Positions 53,826 to 62,310 of a stretch of DNA of 64,000 nt are shown here, piece by piece. The position numbers and the translations under genes are program-made. This DNA is from Bacteroidales bacterium (lineage in GTDB: Bacteria; Bacteroidota; Bacteroidia; Bacteroidales; PXBB01). Within the stretch, counting starts at the first letter, position 1. Each line of letters opens with the position of its first letter. Location of the stretch: NCBI GenBank assembly GCA_028698995.1, contig JAQVVM010000015.1, positions 1 through 64,000 on the forward strand. The letters run 5' to 3'. Under the pieces are notes generated by a model. The model made no database searches. It was not told where the DNA came from and worked only from the letters and a program-made list of their open reading frames with translations.

Positions 53826-54383
53826 ATGAAAAAAATCAACAACATTTTAGCTTTTGCATTGGTTGTCATTTTTGCATTACCAATGTTAAGTTCATGTGGA
53901 AAAAAAGGTGAAGGTGACCCAGGTCTGAGCTTCAAATCAAGAGAATCAAGACTTATGAGAGCATGGAAATTAACAAAAATTGAAGGCACAGAACAATATC
54001 AGGATTTTAATAACAACACAGTTATTTTGACCTATTCTTATGATGGCACAATTTACACAATGTCAGGTGGCGGTCAATCAGTTTCAGGAACAGGTACGTT
54101 TGAAGTTGAGTATTTAGAATATGGCAACCTTACAGTAAATGAAACATTTACTGCAAACGGCAACACAGATGTTTATTCAGCTACAGGAACATGGCAATGG
54201 TTAGGTTCTGACGGTGAACAAAACTATCTTCTCACAGATGGTGGCAATAATATCTTTAATGGTGGTCTTTACTATATTTACAGACTTGCTTCTAAAGAAT
54301 TAATTTTGAAACAATCATACAACCAAAATGATAATGGTGATGTATCAAAAGGTGACTATACATACACTTTTGAAGCAAAATAA
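53826..54383 (+). CDS. Lipocalin-like lipoprotein
   Basis: A 185-residue lipoprotein of unknown function. The signal peptide ends in the lipobox LSSC with Cys24; the following GKKGEGDPG is a typical linker. The body looks like the lipocalin-like family of small Bacteroidota lipoproteins: MRAWKLTKIEGTEQYQDF, then alternating strands (GTIYTMSGGGQSVSG, GTWQWLGSDGEQNYLL) and a closing ELILKQSYN segment. Probably on the outer membrane. Behind its own -7 element and closed by a terminator, so it is a single-gene unit. Confidence 0.8.
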   Translation: MKKINNILAFALVVIFALPMLSSCGKKGEGDPGLSFKSRESRLMRAWKLTKIEGTEQYQDFNNNTVILTYSYDGTIYTMSGGGQSVSGTGTFEVEYLEYGNLTVNETFTANGNTDVYSATGTWQWLGSDGEQNYLLTDGGNNIFNGGLYYIYRLASKELILKQSYNQNDNGDVSKGDYTYTFEAK

Positions 54384-54400
54384 ACTGATTTAATTTTTTT

Positions 54401-54436
54401 AAAGAGGTTGGTTTTTTTAATCAACCTCTTTTTTTT
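54401..54436 (+). terminator. Rho-independent terminator after the lipoprotein
   Basis: Perfect 10-bp stem AAAGAGGTTG (54401-54410) with CAACCTCTTT (54422-54431), 11-nt loop, then more Ts. It lies between the lipoprotein and the Nudix gene. Confidence 0.88.
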
Positions 54437-54445
54437 ATCTATCCC

Positions 54446-54898
54446 ATGAATTATATTTACACATATCCCCGCCCATCGGCAACAGTCGATATCATTGTTG
54501 TCAGGGAAAAGAGTTACGGAATAAGTGAAATATTGCTCATCAAACGTAAATTTCCTCCCTTTCAGCACATGTGGGCCTTACCCGGTGGATTTGTGGATGA
54601 AAATGAAAATCTCTCTGATGCTGCCCAAAGGGAACTTCTGGAAGAAACCAACATTAAGGAAATTATTCTTGAACAATTTTATACTTTTGGTGATAAGGGC
54701 AGAGACCCTAGAGGTCATACAATCTCCGTTGTCTTTTACGGCTTTCTTCCCGATTGCATTCCTCCTCCATTAGCTGGAGATGATGCAGCCGAAATAAAAT
54801 GGTTTCAAGTTGAAGAATTACCTCCTATGGCCTTTGATCATAGAGACATAATCTGTTTATTCAGAAAAAGTCTCAAATCTTCAAATAAAATTACTTAA
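54446..54898 (+). CDS. Nudix hydrolase
   Basis: A 150-residue Nudix hydrolase cutting a nucleoside diphosphate linked to another group, such as ADP-ribose or a damaged nucleotide. The Nudix box spans about 48-70: GFVDENE, then REL and LEETNI, matching GX5EX7REUXEEXGU except that Asn69 replaces the usual Gly. The N-terminal segment ISEILLIKRKFPPFQHMWAL(P) and the C-terminal AAEIKWFQVEELPPMAFDHR are typical of the ADP-ribose pyrophosphatase-like subgroup. Substrate not assigned. It lies just after a terminator and needs a promoter of its own, which I did not find. Confidence 0.88.
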   Translation: MNYIYTYPRPSATVDIIVVREKSYGISEILLIKRKFPPFQHMWALPGGFVDENENLSDAAQRELLEETNIKEIILEQFYTFGDKGRDPRGHTISVVFYGFLPDCIPPPLAGDDAAEIKWFQVEELPPMAFDHRDIICLFRKSLKSSNKIT

Positions 54899-54992
54899 AC
54901 AATATGTTTTCATATCTCCATAATATTTTCTTAATGCAATAACATAATATATTGAGCCCATTTATTATTTACACAAATCTCTAGTTTTATAT

Positions 54993-55005
54993 AGTCCGAA
55001 AGACT
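54993..55005. repeat. Possible fifth, decayed hairpin of the 49.4-kb family
   Basis: AGTCCGAAAGACT differs at two bases from AGTCCGTAGGACT at 49401-49413; the outer stem AGTC/GACT remains. Sits in a 275-nt gap with no other gene seen. Weak on its own. Confidence 0.35.
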
Positions 55006-55173
55006 TTTTTCTTTTTTTTAAAACTTACCTTTGGCATTGAGTATAACATATCTTTCTTTAAGTTGCTTTTCAATAATTTGTGAAAATTTATATTGAACAA
55101 CAGTGAAAACAATAAATAAATTGAGGCTTTAATATGTCTTTTATTATTAACACTTATTTTTGTGTATAAAAAA

Positions 55174-56346
55174 ATGAGGTTAGCAACCGTTTTATTGTAT
55201 TTGTTAGTATTGCCATTAATCATGCATTCTCAAAGGTATGCTTACAAAATAACCAACCAAGGAACAACAGACAAAATTGTTGATTTAACTTCTTTCGATT
55301 TTTTTTCAGAGCAGAGGCATCTTATCGATTTTATTAATCAAAAATATCATGATGAAAAATATGGAGAAGACTATCAACGGGCATGGCATTTTTTGATTGA
55401 TTATACATGGTCTTCTGGTTTGCCTTTACCGGATAATATTTGGAAAGGCAATATCACACTTTTTCTTAATTCCTTCGGTTGGGGCTTCTGCGATACAAAA
55501 GCCAAAATATTGGCTAAGATATGGAGCGATATGGGGTATGAGTCAAGAGTATGGAATCTTGAAGGGCATTTTGTTCCTGAAGTATTAGTAAACAACAAAT
55601 GGTTGGTTTTTGATCCCACATATCACGTATTTTATAGTATTCCCTCATATGGAATTGCAGGCGTTGAGGAGCTTTCAGCATATACTAAGAGCTTCGACTG
55701 TATAATTGATAATGATTCTCCACAGAATATCTGGACAAAAATGATGGGAGGTGGTAAAAAAACAGCCAGATATTACAGGACCACTGAGAATAACAGTATT
55801 TGTGAGGTTCCTTCAAAAACAGTAGTTCTCCCTTGGTTTCTTTTTCCTGCAAACGCATCACTTACCTTTCCAATATATCCCGGTTTTCCACTAATTACTG
55901 AAAATAAAGAAGGAAGTTCTGTTTTAAAAAATTATGCCGCATTAAAGTTGCATATTCCTTCAACCTGGACAGGAGAATTTTCATTACCTTTAGTTTGTTT
56001 TGCTTTAAAAGCAGAAAATGCTTCTTTAGAGATGAACGACAAGATGTATATTTTTGAAAAAGAAGCACTTAAAACAATAAATCATTTTAATGCAGATAAC
56101 ATCTTTAAAATAAATTCAAATACTTCTGGTATTGATCTGTATTTTCTGATTAATCCCTTGCTTTTTGTTCATAAGCTTGGGAATGACCCAAAACCAATAA
56201 ATTTTACAGATAATAATCTGGTATGCGAAATTGTTTCCCTGCCAATTTCACAAAGACACCAATTATTGTTTTTGGTTGACTTAAACAAGCGGGGTTTGTT
56301 AAGAAAAATAGGACTCAATTTAATTTATAAAACTTTAAAATATTAA
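55174..56346 (+). CDS. Exported transglutaminase-like cysteine protein
   Basis: A 390-residue protein from ATG 55174 (a GTG four codons earlier is possible). Signal peptide (about 1-19, ending IMHSQ). A transglutaminase-like core follows, with a complete triad: Cys106 in GWGFCDTKAKILAKI, His132 in NLEGHFVPEV and Asp147 in WLVFDPTYHVF. Such proteins act as peptidases, acyl transferases or deamidases; the substrate is unknown. The C-terminal half (about 215-390) is a beta-rich domain with no name I know. It is 50 nt upstream of the first glycosyltransferase, so it may belong to the same glycan cluster. Confidence 0.8.
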   Translation: MRLATVLLYLLVLPLIMHSQRYAYKITNQGTTDKIVDLTSFDFFSEQRHLIDFINQKYHDEKYGEDYQRAWHFLIDYTWSSGLPLPDNIWKGNITLFLNSFGWGFCDTKAKILAKIWSDMGYESRVWNLEGHFVPEVLVNNKWLVFDPTYHVFYSIPSYGIAGVEELSAYTKSFDCIIDNDSPQNIWTKMMGGGKKTARYYRTTENNSICEVPSKTVVLPWFLFPANASLTFPIYPGFPLITENKEGSSVLKNYAALKLHIPSTWTGEFSLPLVCFALKAENASLEMNDKMYIFEKEALKTINHFNADNIFKINSNTSGIDLYFLINPLLFVHKLGNDPKPINFTDNNLVCEIVSLPISQRHQLLFLVDLNKRGLLRKIGLNLIYKTLKY

Positions 56347-56396
56347 ACCTTTAATATTTTTCAATAAATTTACAAAGAAATTATTTTCTTATTCAA

Positions 56397-57539
56397 ATGA
56401 ATTTACTTTTTCTTAATTATGAATACCCTCCGCTTGGTGGTGGTGCAGGTGTGTGTACAAAAGCTCAGGCCGAGGGATTAGCTGGTTTGGGACATAAAGT
56501 TACTGTTGTTACCTGTTATTTCAATGGAGAAAAAGAGTTGGATGTTTTTGAGAATCTGACTATAATCCGACTTCATGCGAAAAGAAAATACTTACATAAA
56601 TCCGGTGTTTTTGAGATGATTTCTTGGATTATTAAATGTAAAACTTTTCTAAAATCTTATTGTCGTAAGGAGAAATTTGATTTTTGTTTGTGCCATTTTG
56701 CATTACCGGGGGGAGTTGTAGCACTGATGCTTAAAAAGAGATTTAACATCCCCTTTGTTGTTATATCACATGGGCATGATATTCCGTGGTTTTTTCCCCG
56801 ACAAATGTTTTTGTACCACTTGGTTTTATATCCTTATATTAGATGCATCCTGAATAATGCCGTCCAGGTTGTGGTTCTTAATAAAAATCTAAAGGATAAT
56901 GCTCAGCGCATTGTAAGAAATAAACCAAAAGTTATTGTTATTCCTAATGGATGCAGACCCATTGAATTTACAAAAAGAGAGAACCCAAACACTCTTCCTC
57001 TTAAGATTCTGTTTTGTGGCAGATTTGTTACACAAAAAGACCCCTTTACTTTTTTAAAAGGAATTTTGCTCTTTTCAAAAACAGGTGCCAATTTTATTGT
57101 AGAACTGATAGGTGATGGACCCTTACGCTCTAAAATGGAATTGTATGTCAAGAAAAACAATTTAAATCATTTAGTAAGATTTAGAGGGTGGGTTAACAAA
57201 GCTGAAATGAATAAGGCCTACAACGAAGGACATTTGCTCGTTATGACATCTCTGACCGAAGCTATGTCGGTGGTGGCTCTCGAAGCTCTCTCTGCCGGTT
57301 TATTTCTCATAAGTACAGATGTAGGTGTAAATGCAGAGTATATTGAAAACGACATAAACGGGCTGATTATCCCCAAAAATAATGCTTTCCTTATTGCTGA
57401 AAAACTTAAATACTTTTATTATGAAAAGTATATGAAAGACTATACCATACCGGAAGAAACTGTTCTTAGGGTTATAAATAAATGCCAATGGGGAAATATT
57501 GTTGAACAATATAACTTTATGCTTAAAAATCTTTCTTAG
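56397..57539 (+). CDS. GT4-family glycosyltransferase
   Basis: A 380-residue GT-B glycosyltransferase, likely adding a sugar to a lipid-linked glycan (O-antigen, capsule or exopolysaccharide) at the cytoplasmic face. N-terminal loop NYEYPPLGGGAGVCTKAQAE; sugar-nucleotide domain with ILFCGRFVTQKDPFTFLKGI; the retaining EX7E motif in SLTEAMSVVALEALSAGL. Donor and acceptor cannot be read from sequence. First of three glycosyltransferases here; 26 nt before the next. Confidence 0.92.
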   Translation: MNLLFLNYEYPPLGGGAGVCTKAQAEGLAGLGHKVTVVTCYFNGEKELDVFENLTIIRLHAKRKYLHKSGVFEMISWIIKCKTFLKSYCRKEKFDFCLCHFALPGGVVALMLKKRFNIPFVVISHGHDIPWFFPRQMFLYHLVLYPYIRCILNNAVQVVVLNKNLKDNAQRIVRNKPKVIVIPNGCRPIEFTKRENPNTLPLKILFCGRFVTQKDPFTFLKGILLFSKTGANFIVELIGDGPLRSKMELYVKKNNLNHLVRFRGWVNKAEMNKAYNEGHLLVMTSLTEAMSVVALEALSAGLFLISTDVGVNAEYIENDINGLIIPKNNAFLIAEKLKYFYYEKYMKDYTIPEETVLRVINKCQWGNIVEQYNFMLKNLS

Positions 57540-57565
57540 TAAATATCATTTTTTATTTTTGTCAG

Positions 57566-58684
57566 ATGAAAATCTGTTTTATCAGCCTAAAATCTTACCC
57601 ACTTTTTAAACCTGCAATAAATGGGATGCATGGTGGGGCTGAAGTACAAATTAGCCTTCTGGCAAAACACCTTGCAGAAAATACCACCTTTGATGTCAGT
57701 CTTATGTGTGCCGACTATGGACAAAAGAAAATAGAACTTCATGGCAAACTGAAAATTTTTAAAACTTTTCCCTTTAATCTTTTCACCCCATTCAAATATG
57801 CTGTTTTTTTATTCGTTTTTTTTAAAATCAATGCAAATGTTTACATACAACGGACATTAACCCCATACTCATTTATCATTGCCCTGTTGTGCAAATTATC
57901 CGGTAAAAAATTTGTTTACATGGTAGCTCACGACAGTGAACTTAATGGCAAAGATATGTTATATGGTTCCTTAACAGGGCGCTTTCTGACTCACAAATTA
58001 TTTGTGTTTTCCTCTTTAGTTGTTGTTCAAAATAGTTTTCAAAAGGAAATATTTGAAGTCCTTTTTAAGGGAACACCATGTGTGGTGTTAAAAAAAGCTG
58101 TAGAAACTCCTGAATTGAAAGTTGACAAAAAGAAATATGACTGCATCTGGCTGGGAAGAGCAGAGCACTGGAAACACCCTGAGCTTTTTTTAAAACTTGC
58201 AGCGATGAATCCCGAAAATAATTTCTTAATGGTATGCCCACATCTATCATTGTCCTACAGCCGAAAAGCTTATAAAAGTTTACAGTCCGCCGCAAAGGCC
58301 ATCCCCAATCTCACTTTTATCACACATCTGACACATAATCTTGTTTTTGAAAAGCTCTCCGAAAGTCGAATTTTTTGCTCAACATCCGATTGTGAAGGAG
58401 ATTTGCCAATGAGTACTCTTGAGGCTGCGGCAATGGGGTTGCCGGTTTTACTTTTATCTATAGATAACTATGTTGATGATCCTGATAAAAATGGGATAGG
58501 TCTGCATTTCAAAGGTTCAGTAGAAAAACTGAATACACAACTCTGCCTTTTACTTAAAGATCAGCAAATGTATCATGAATACAGACTAAAATCAGAAGAT
58601 TATATCCATTTGCATCACAACAAAACCAAGATTTATAATAAATTTGAAGACATTCTTAAAGATCTAACAAAAAAATTAAAATAA
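57566..58684 (+). CDS. Glycosyltransferase family protein (GT4-like)
   Basis: A 372-residue GT-B enzyme. The N-terminal domain begins ICFISLKSYPLFKPAINGMHG and GGAEVQISLLAKHLAEN. The C-terminal domain has DCIWLGRAEHWKHPELFLKL, and the acidic pair lies in CEGDLPMSTLEAAAMGLPV, giving EX8E rather than the usual EX7E, so activity should be checked. The last base of its stop codon is the A of the xdhC start, so the two are coupled. No donor or acceptor inferred. Confidence 0.87.
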   Translation: MKICFISLKSYPLFKPAINGMHGGAEVQISLLAKHLAENTTFDVSLMCADYGQKKIELHGKLKIFKTFPFNLFTPFKYAVFLFVFFKINANVYIQRTLTPYSFIIALLCKLSGKKFVYMVAHDSELNGKDMLYGSLTGRFLTHKLFVFSSLVVVQNSFQKEIFEVLFKGTPCVVLKKAVETPELKVDKKKYDCIWLGRAEHWKHPELFLKLAAMNPENNFLMVCPHLSLSYSRKAYKSLQSAAKAIPNLTFITHLTHNLVFEKLSESRIFCSTSDCEGDLPMSTLEAAAMGLPVLLLSIDNYVDDPDKNGIGLHFKGSVEKLNTQLCLLLKDQQMYHEYRLKSEDYIHLHHNKTKIYNKFEDILKDLTKKLK

Positions 58685-59445
58685 TGGAAAGTTTTTATCA
58701 TAAATTATTAGAAGCAGAACAAGGCGAAAAACAAGCAGTCATCTGCATTGTTACAAAAATACATGGCTCCGCACCGGGAAAACCGGGCATGAAAATGCTT
58801 GTATATGAAGATGGCAGTATAACAGGTACTGTTGGCGGAGGAGCCATAGAAAAAGATGTTATTGATAAAGCCCTGAGCATGATGCAAACAAGTACGCCTC
58901 TTTACTTTTCATTCAATCTGAAAACAGACTTAAATATGGATTGCGGCGGTGGTGCTGACGTTTATATCGAACCCGTTAATCAAAAGAAAAAACTATACAT
59001 TTTTGGTGGCGGACACATTGGTAAAGCTCTTTCTGAATTTGCATTTACGCTAGGATTTGATGTTATTGTTATTGATGAACGCGAAGGAATTTTTAATGAT
59101 TATAAAAATGAAAAGCTGTTATTAATCAACAAGCATTTCACTGAGGTCATTCATGATATAAAATTTGATAAAAAATCTTATTTTGTCATAGTAACGCATA
59201 AACACATCCACGATGCTGATATTCTTAAATTGCTCTGTAACAAGACCAGTGCTTATCTTGGTATGATTGGAAGCAGAACAAAAGTAGAGAAAATTATCAA
59301 AGACCTGGTAGATCATAATTATCTTACAGAAGAGGCATCAAAACTAATAGACTCTCCAATCGGTATAAAATTCAAGGCTATTACCCCCAATGAAATAGCT
59401 ATAAGTATTTTAGCCAAATTAATTGATGTGAGAAATTCTTTGTAA
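58684..59445 (+). CDS. xdhC: XdhC-family molybdenum cofactor maturation protein
   Basis: A 253-residue XdhC/CoxI protein. These bind the molybdenum cofactor, promote its sulfuration and insert it into the large subunit of xanthine dehydrogenase-type enzymes. N-terminal domain: GSAPGKPGMKMLVYEDGS, then TVGGGAIEKDVIDKAL (glycine-rich, conserved). C-terminal Rossmann domain: LYIFGGGHIGKALSEFAF, then MIGSRTKVEKI and PIGIKFKAITPNEIAISI. Complete. Its start overlaps the glycosyltransferase stop by one base, and the xdhA-type small subunit follows 90 nt later. A large molybdenum subunit for it to serve is not in the window. Confidence 0.9.
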   Translation: MESFYHKLLEAEQGEKQAVICIVTKIHGSAPGKPGMKMLVYEDGSITGTVGGGAIEKDVIDKALSMMQTSTPLYFSFNLKTDLNMDCGGGADVYIEPVNQKKKLYIFGGGHIGKALSEFAFTLGFDVIVIDEREGIFNDYKNEKLLLINKHFTEVIHDIKFDKKSYFVIVTHKHIHDADILKLLCNKTSAYLGMIGSRTKVEKIIKDLVDHNYLTEEASKLIDSPIGIKFKAITPNEIAISILAKLIDVRNSL

Positions 59446-59467
59446 AATTTAATTCAGCTATTTTGAG

Positions 59468-59475
59468 TAAATTTG
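59468..59475 (+). promoter_or_regulatory. Putative -7 element of the xdhA gene
   Basis: TAAATTTG fits TAnnTTTG, 61 nt before the start at 59536. The nearest upstream TTTG gives a 25-nt spacing, so support is weak. Confidence 0.3.
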
Positions 59476-59535
59476 TTGAAAAAAATCATGTTCCTTCCTA
59501 TTTTGTAAATTGAATCTAATTATTAAACGCATAAA

Positions 59536-60993
59536 ATGGCTATAAAGAACCAAACCATATCGTTTGTTTTAGACGGTAAAATTGCAGAAATCGATTTTGG
59601 TCGTGTCGGTTTAAAACCCACTCACACCTTGTTACATTATCTGCGCTCACTTCCCAATCATAAAGGCACCAAAGAAGGCTGTGGTGAAGGTGATTGCGGG
59701 GCCTGTACGGTAGTTGTAGGCGAAGCAACCGGTAATCAAATAGAATACAGGGCTGTGGATTCCTGTCTTGTATTTTTACCCATGATACATGGAAAGCAAA
59801 TTGTTACTGTCGAAAACCTTGAAACGATAGTTAATGGGAAAGTAAAATTACATCCTGTTCAACAGGCAGTTGTTGAAGAAAACGGTACCCAGTGTGGTTT
59901 CTGTACACCTGGAGTTGTCATGTCGTTATACGCATTACACTTGAATAAAAGTAAGCCCCTTGTCAAGGACATCAAGGATGCCTTGTCTGGAAACTTGTGC
60001 AGGTGCACAGGATATAATGCTATTGTTAAAGCGGCTCAAAAAGCATCTGTTCTAAAGGAAAGTATCACCATTCCTGTAAAAGAAAACAATAACACGCTTA
60101 AAATGCTGCATCTGATCAATAAAAACAAAAGTACCATTCATATCGAAACCGAGTCAAAGAATTATTATAAAGTATTTTCAACAGATGAGGCTCTGGTATT
60201 AAAAAAGAAATTCCCGGAAGCACTTATTATTTCAGGTGCTACCGATTGCGCCCTGAGGGTTACAAAAAAACATGAGGTCATCCCATTAATAATTGACATT
60301 TCAGATATTGAGGAACTTAAAAAAATTAAAAAGCAAAAGGAAGGCTATTTAATAGGAGCATCGGTACATATAGAAGAAGTTAAAAATGCGGTTAAAAAAA
60401 ATTTCCCTGCTTTGTTCGATATGTTGTCTGTTTTTGGCTCAAAACAGATTCGCAACATGGCCACCTTAGGCGGTAATATTGGCTCAGCCTCACCTATTGG
60501 AGATACTTTACCTGTATTTTTTGCCTATGATGGAAAAATTGTACTGAAAAATTTAGAAAGTGAGCGGACTTTGCCTCTGAGAACTTTTATTGAGTCGTAC
60601 AGAAAAACCAAAATACGCTCTGATGAAATTATCACACACATTTATTTACCTCTGCCAAAAGATGGCGTTTTTTTTAAATCTTACAAGATATCCAAACGCA
60701 AAGAACTTGACATTTCTACCGTAAGTGCTGGTTTTAAACTGGAACTCGACAAAAAGAACAAGGTGAAGGAAATTGTATTAGCCTATGGAGGTATGGCAGC
60801 TTATACAAAACGTGCAGTAGCCACCGAAGCGTTTCTTGTTGGTAAAACATGGACTGAATCAAATATTATGAAAGCCTCTCTCATATTGGAAAAGGAATTT
60901 GCGCCCATTTCCGATGCCCGTGCAGGTGATGAAATGAGAAGAATTGCAGCAAAAAATTTGTTGTTGAAATTCTGGTTAGATGTTCAAGTTTGA
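59536..60993 (+). CDS. xdhA: Xanthine dehydrogenase small subunit (2Fe-2S/FAD)
   Basis: A 485-residue XDH small subunit of the XdhA type. [2Fe-2S] plant-type domain with C49, C54, C57 and C77 (EGCGEGDCGACTVV, then SCLVF). Second [2Fe-2S] domain with C120, C123, C155, C157 (QCGFCTPGVV, GNLCRCTGYNAIV). FAD domain (about 205-375; ISGATDCALRV, GSKQIRNMATLGGNIGSASP) and a CO-dehydrogenase flavoprotein C-terminal domain. It passes electrons from the molybdenum site to NAD. The partner large subunit normally adjoins it, but here the next gene is a glycosyltransferase. It is complete at both ends, so not a fusion or truncation. Confidence 0.93.
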   Translation: MAIKNQTISFVLDGKIAEIDFGRVGLKPTHTLLHYLRSLPNHKGTKEGCGEGDCGACTVVVGEATGNQIEYRAVDSCLVFLPMIHGKQIVTVENLETIVNGKVKLHPVQQAVVEENGTQCGFCTPGVVMSLYALHLNKSKPLVKDIKDALSGNLCRCTGYNAIVKAAQKASVLKESITIPVKENNNTLKMLHLINKNKSTIHIETESKNYYKVFSTDEALVLKKKFPEALIISGATDCALRVTKKHEVIPLIIDISDIEELKKIKKQKEGYLIGASVHIEEVKNAVKKNFPALFDMLSVFGSKQIRNMATLGGNIGSASPIGDTLPVFFAYDGKIVLKNLESERTLPLRTFIESYRKTKIRSDEIITHIYLPLPKDGVFFKSYKISKRKELDISTVSAGFKLELDKKNKVKEIVLAYGGMAAYTKRAVATEAFLVGKTWTESNIMKASLILEKEFAPISDARAGDEMRRIAAKNLLLKFWLDVQV

Positions 60994-61080
60994 TTTTTAT
61001 TACCATTAAAGGGTAATGTGAAAAATCTGCTTTTTTTTTACTAATTTTATCTTTTTGTAAAATATACATTTTATTCAATC

Positions 61081-62310
61081 ATGCATATTCTTTATGTTTC
61101 ATACGATGGTATGACCGATCCTCTTGGGCAATCACAGGTGTTGCCCTACATTATTGGACTGTCAGGAAAAGGACATCAAATATGTATAATAAGTGCCGAG
61201 AAGAAAGATAATTTTAACCTCAATAAAGATAAGGTTGAATCACTGATAAAAAACAAAAACATTGATTGGGTACCTCTTACATACACTTCAAAGCCCCCCG
61301 TTTTGTCAACAATGTATGATTTATCCCGCATGAAACAACTTGCTTGGAGACTTCATCAGAAAAAAAAATTTGAGGCGGTTCATTGCCGGAGTTATATTGC
61401 TGCACTTGTAGGACTTTACTTTAAGAGAAAATCTAATGTGCCCTTTATTTTTGACATGCGCGGGTTTTGGGCTGATGAGAGAATAGACGGCAAAATCTGG
61501 AATATCAGAAATCCGGTTTTTAAGCTTATTTATAATTATTTTAAAAAGAAAGAAAAACTTTTTATTAAAGAAGCGGCACATATTGTATGCCTTACAAATC
61601 AGGGAAAAGAAATTGTTGATTCATGGCAAAACACACTCATTAAAACACCCATAAGTGTTATTCCGTGTTGTGTGGATACTGATTTTTTTTCGAGAGAGCA
61701 TATGGATGGTCAAAAAATCGGGGAGCTTAAATCTCAACTTAAAATTGAAGATTCCGACAAGATACTCTGTTATTTAGGGTCTATTGGCACATGGTACATG
61801 GCTGACGAGATGATGATTTTTTTCAGACATCTTTCTGCCAGATATGATCATTATAAATACCTGTTTATCACCTACGAACCAAAGGACCTCATATTAAAAC
61901 TTGCCCAAAAGCATGGTGTAAATCCTGAGAAAATTATTGTTTTTAAAGCGGCAAGGCACGAAATTCCTCCATTACTTTGCCTTGTAGATATTTCTATCTT
62001 CTTCATTAAGCCCGTTTTCTCTAAAAAAGCTTCATCTCCGACAAAACAAGGAGAAATAATGAGCATGGGGATTCCTCTTATTTGCAACGATGGTATTGGA
62101 GATACAACCGAAATTATTGCCCCAAACAAAGCAGGCCTTGTTTTAAGTGATTTTAATGAGGAATCATATACAAAAGCCGTTGAGAATATTGAATCTCTTA
62201 GTGGCATTTCTCCTGCACACATCAGAAGTTTGGCCATGCATTATTTTTCACTCGAAAAAGGCATTGAACGCTACAATTTTATTTATGAAAGTTTAATTAA
62301 TAAGTCATGA
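61081..62310 (+). CDS. Glycosyltransferase (GT4-like)
   Basis: A 409-residue GT-B glycosyltransferase. N-terminal start SYDGMTDPLGQSQVLPYI with a typical glycine-linked loop; middle FIFDMRGFWADERIDGKIW; C-terminal sugar-nucleotide domain with CYLGSIGTWYMADEMM, and the acidic pocket KASSPTKQGEIMSMGIPLI, where SPTKxGE is a pattern of this subgroup. Substrates unknown. It is 87 nt after xdhA and overlaps the start of the TPR gene by four bases (ATGA), so those two are coupled. Confidence 0.88.
   Translation: MHILYVSYDGMTDPLGQSQVLPYIIGLSGKGHQICIISAEKKDNFNLNKDKVESLIKNKNIDWVPLTYTSKPPVLSTMYDLSRMKQLAWRLHQKKKFEAVHCRSYIAALVGLYFKRKSNVPFIFDMRGFWADERIDGKIWNIRNPVFKLIYNYFKKKEKLFIKEAAHIVCLTNQGKEIVDSWQNTLIKTPISVIPCCVDTDFFSREHMDGQKIGELKSQLKIEDSDKILCYLGSIGTWYMADEMMIFFRHLSARYDHYKYLFITYEPKDLILKLAQKHGVNPEKIIVFKAARHEIPPLLCLVDISIFFIKPVFSKKASSPTKQGEIMSMGIPLICNDGIGDTTEIIAPNKAGLVLSDFNEESYTKAVENIESLSGISPAHIRSLAMHYFSLEKGIERYNFIYESLINKS

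Noticed and set aside
54987-55223. A 78-residue minus-strand open frame in the gap before the transglutaminase-like gene
   Set aside because: It is mostly Lys, Asn and Phe, overlaps the start of a well-supported gene and contains the decayed hairpin; it looks like random AT-rich sequence.
57554-57561. TATTTTTG just upstream of the second glycosyltransferase as a promoter
   Set aside because: It ends only 4 nt before the start codon, so transcription would begin inside the gene; a leaderless transcript is possible but not supported, and the gene fits the upstream operon.
57566-58684. The second glycosyltransferase as inactive because of EX8E
   Set aside because: The frame is intact and the domain otherwise normal; a one-residue insertion in the motif alone is not enough to call it dead.
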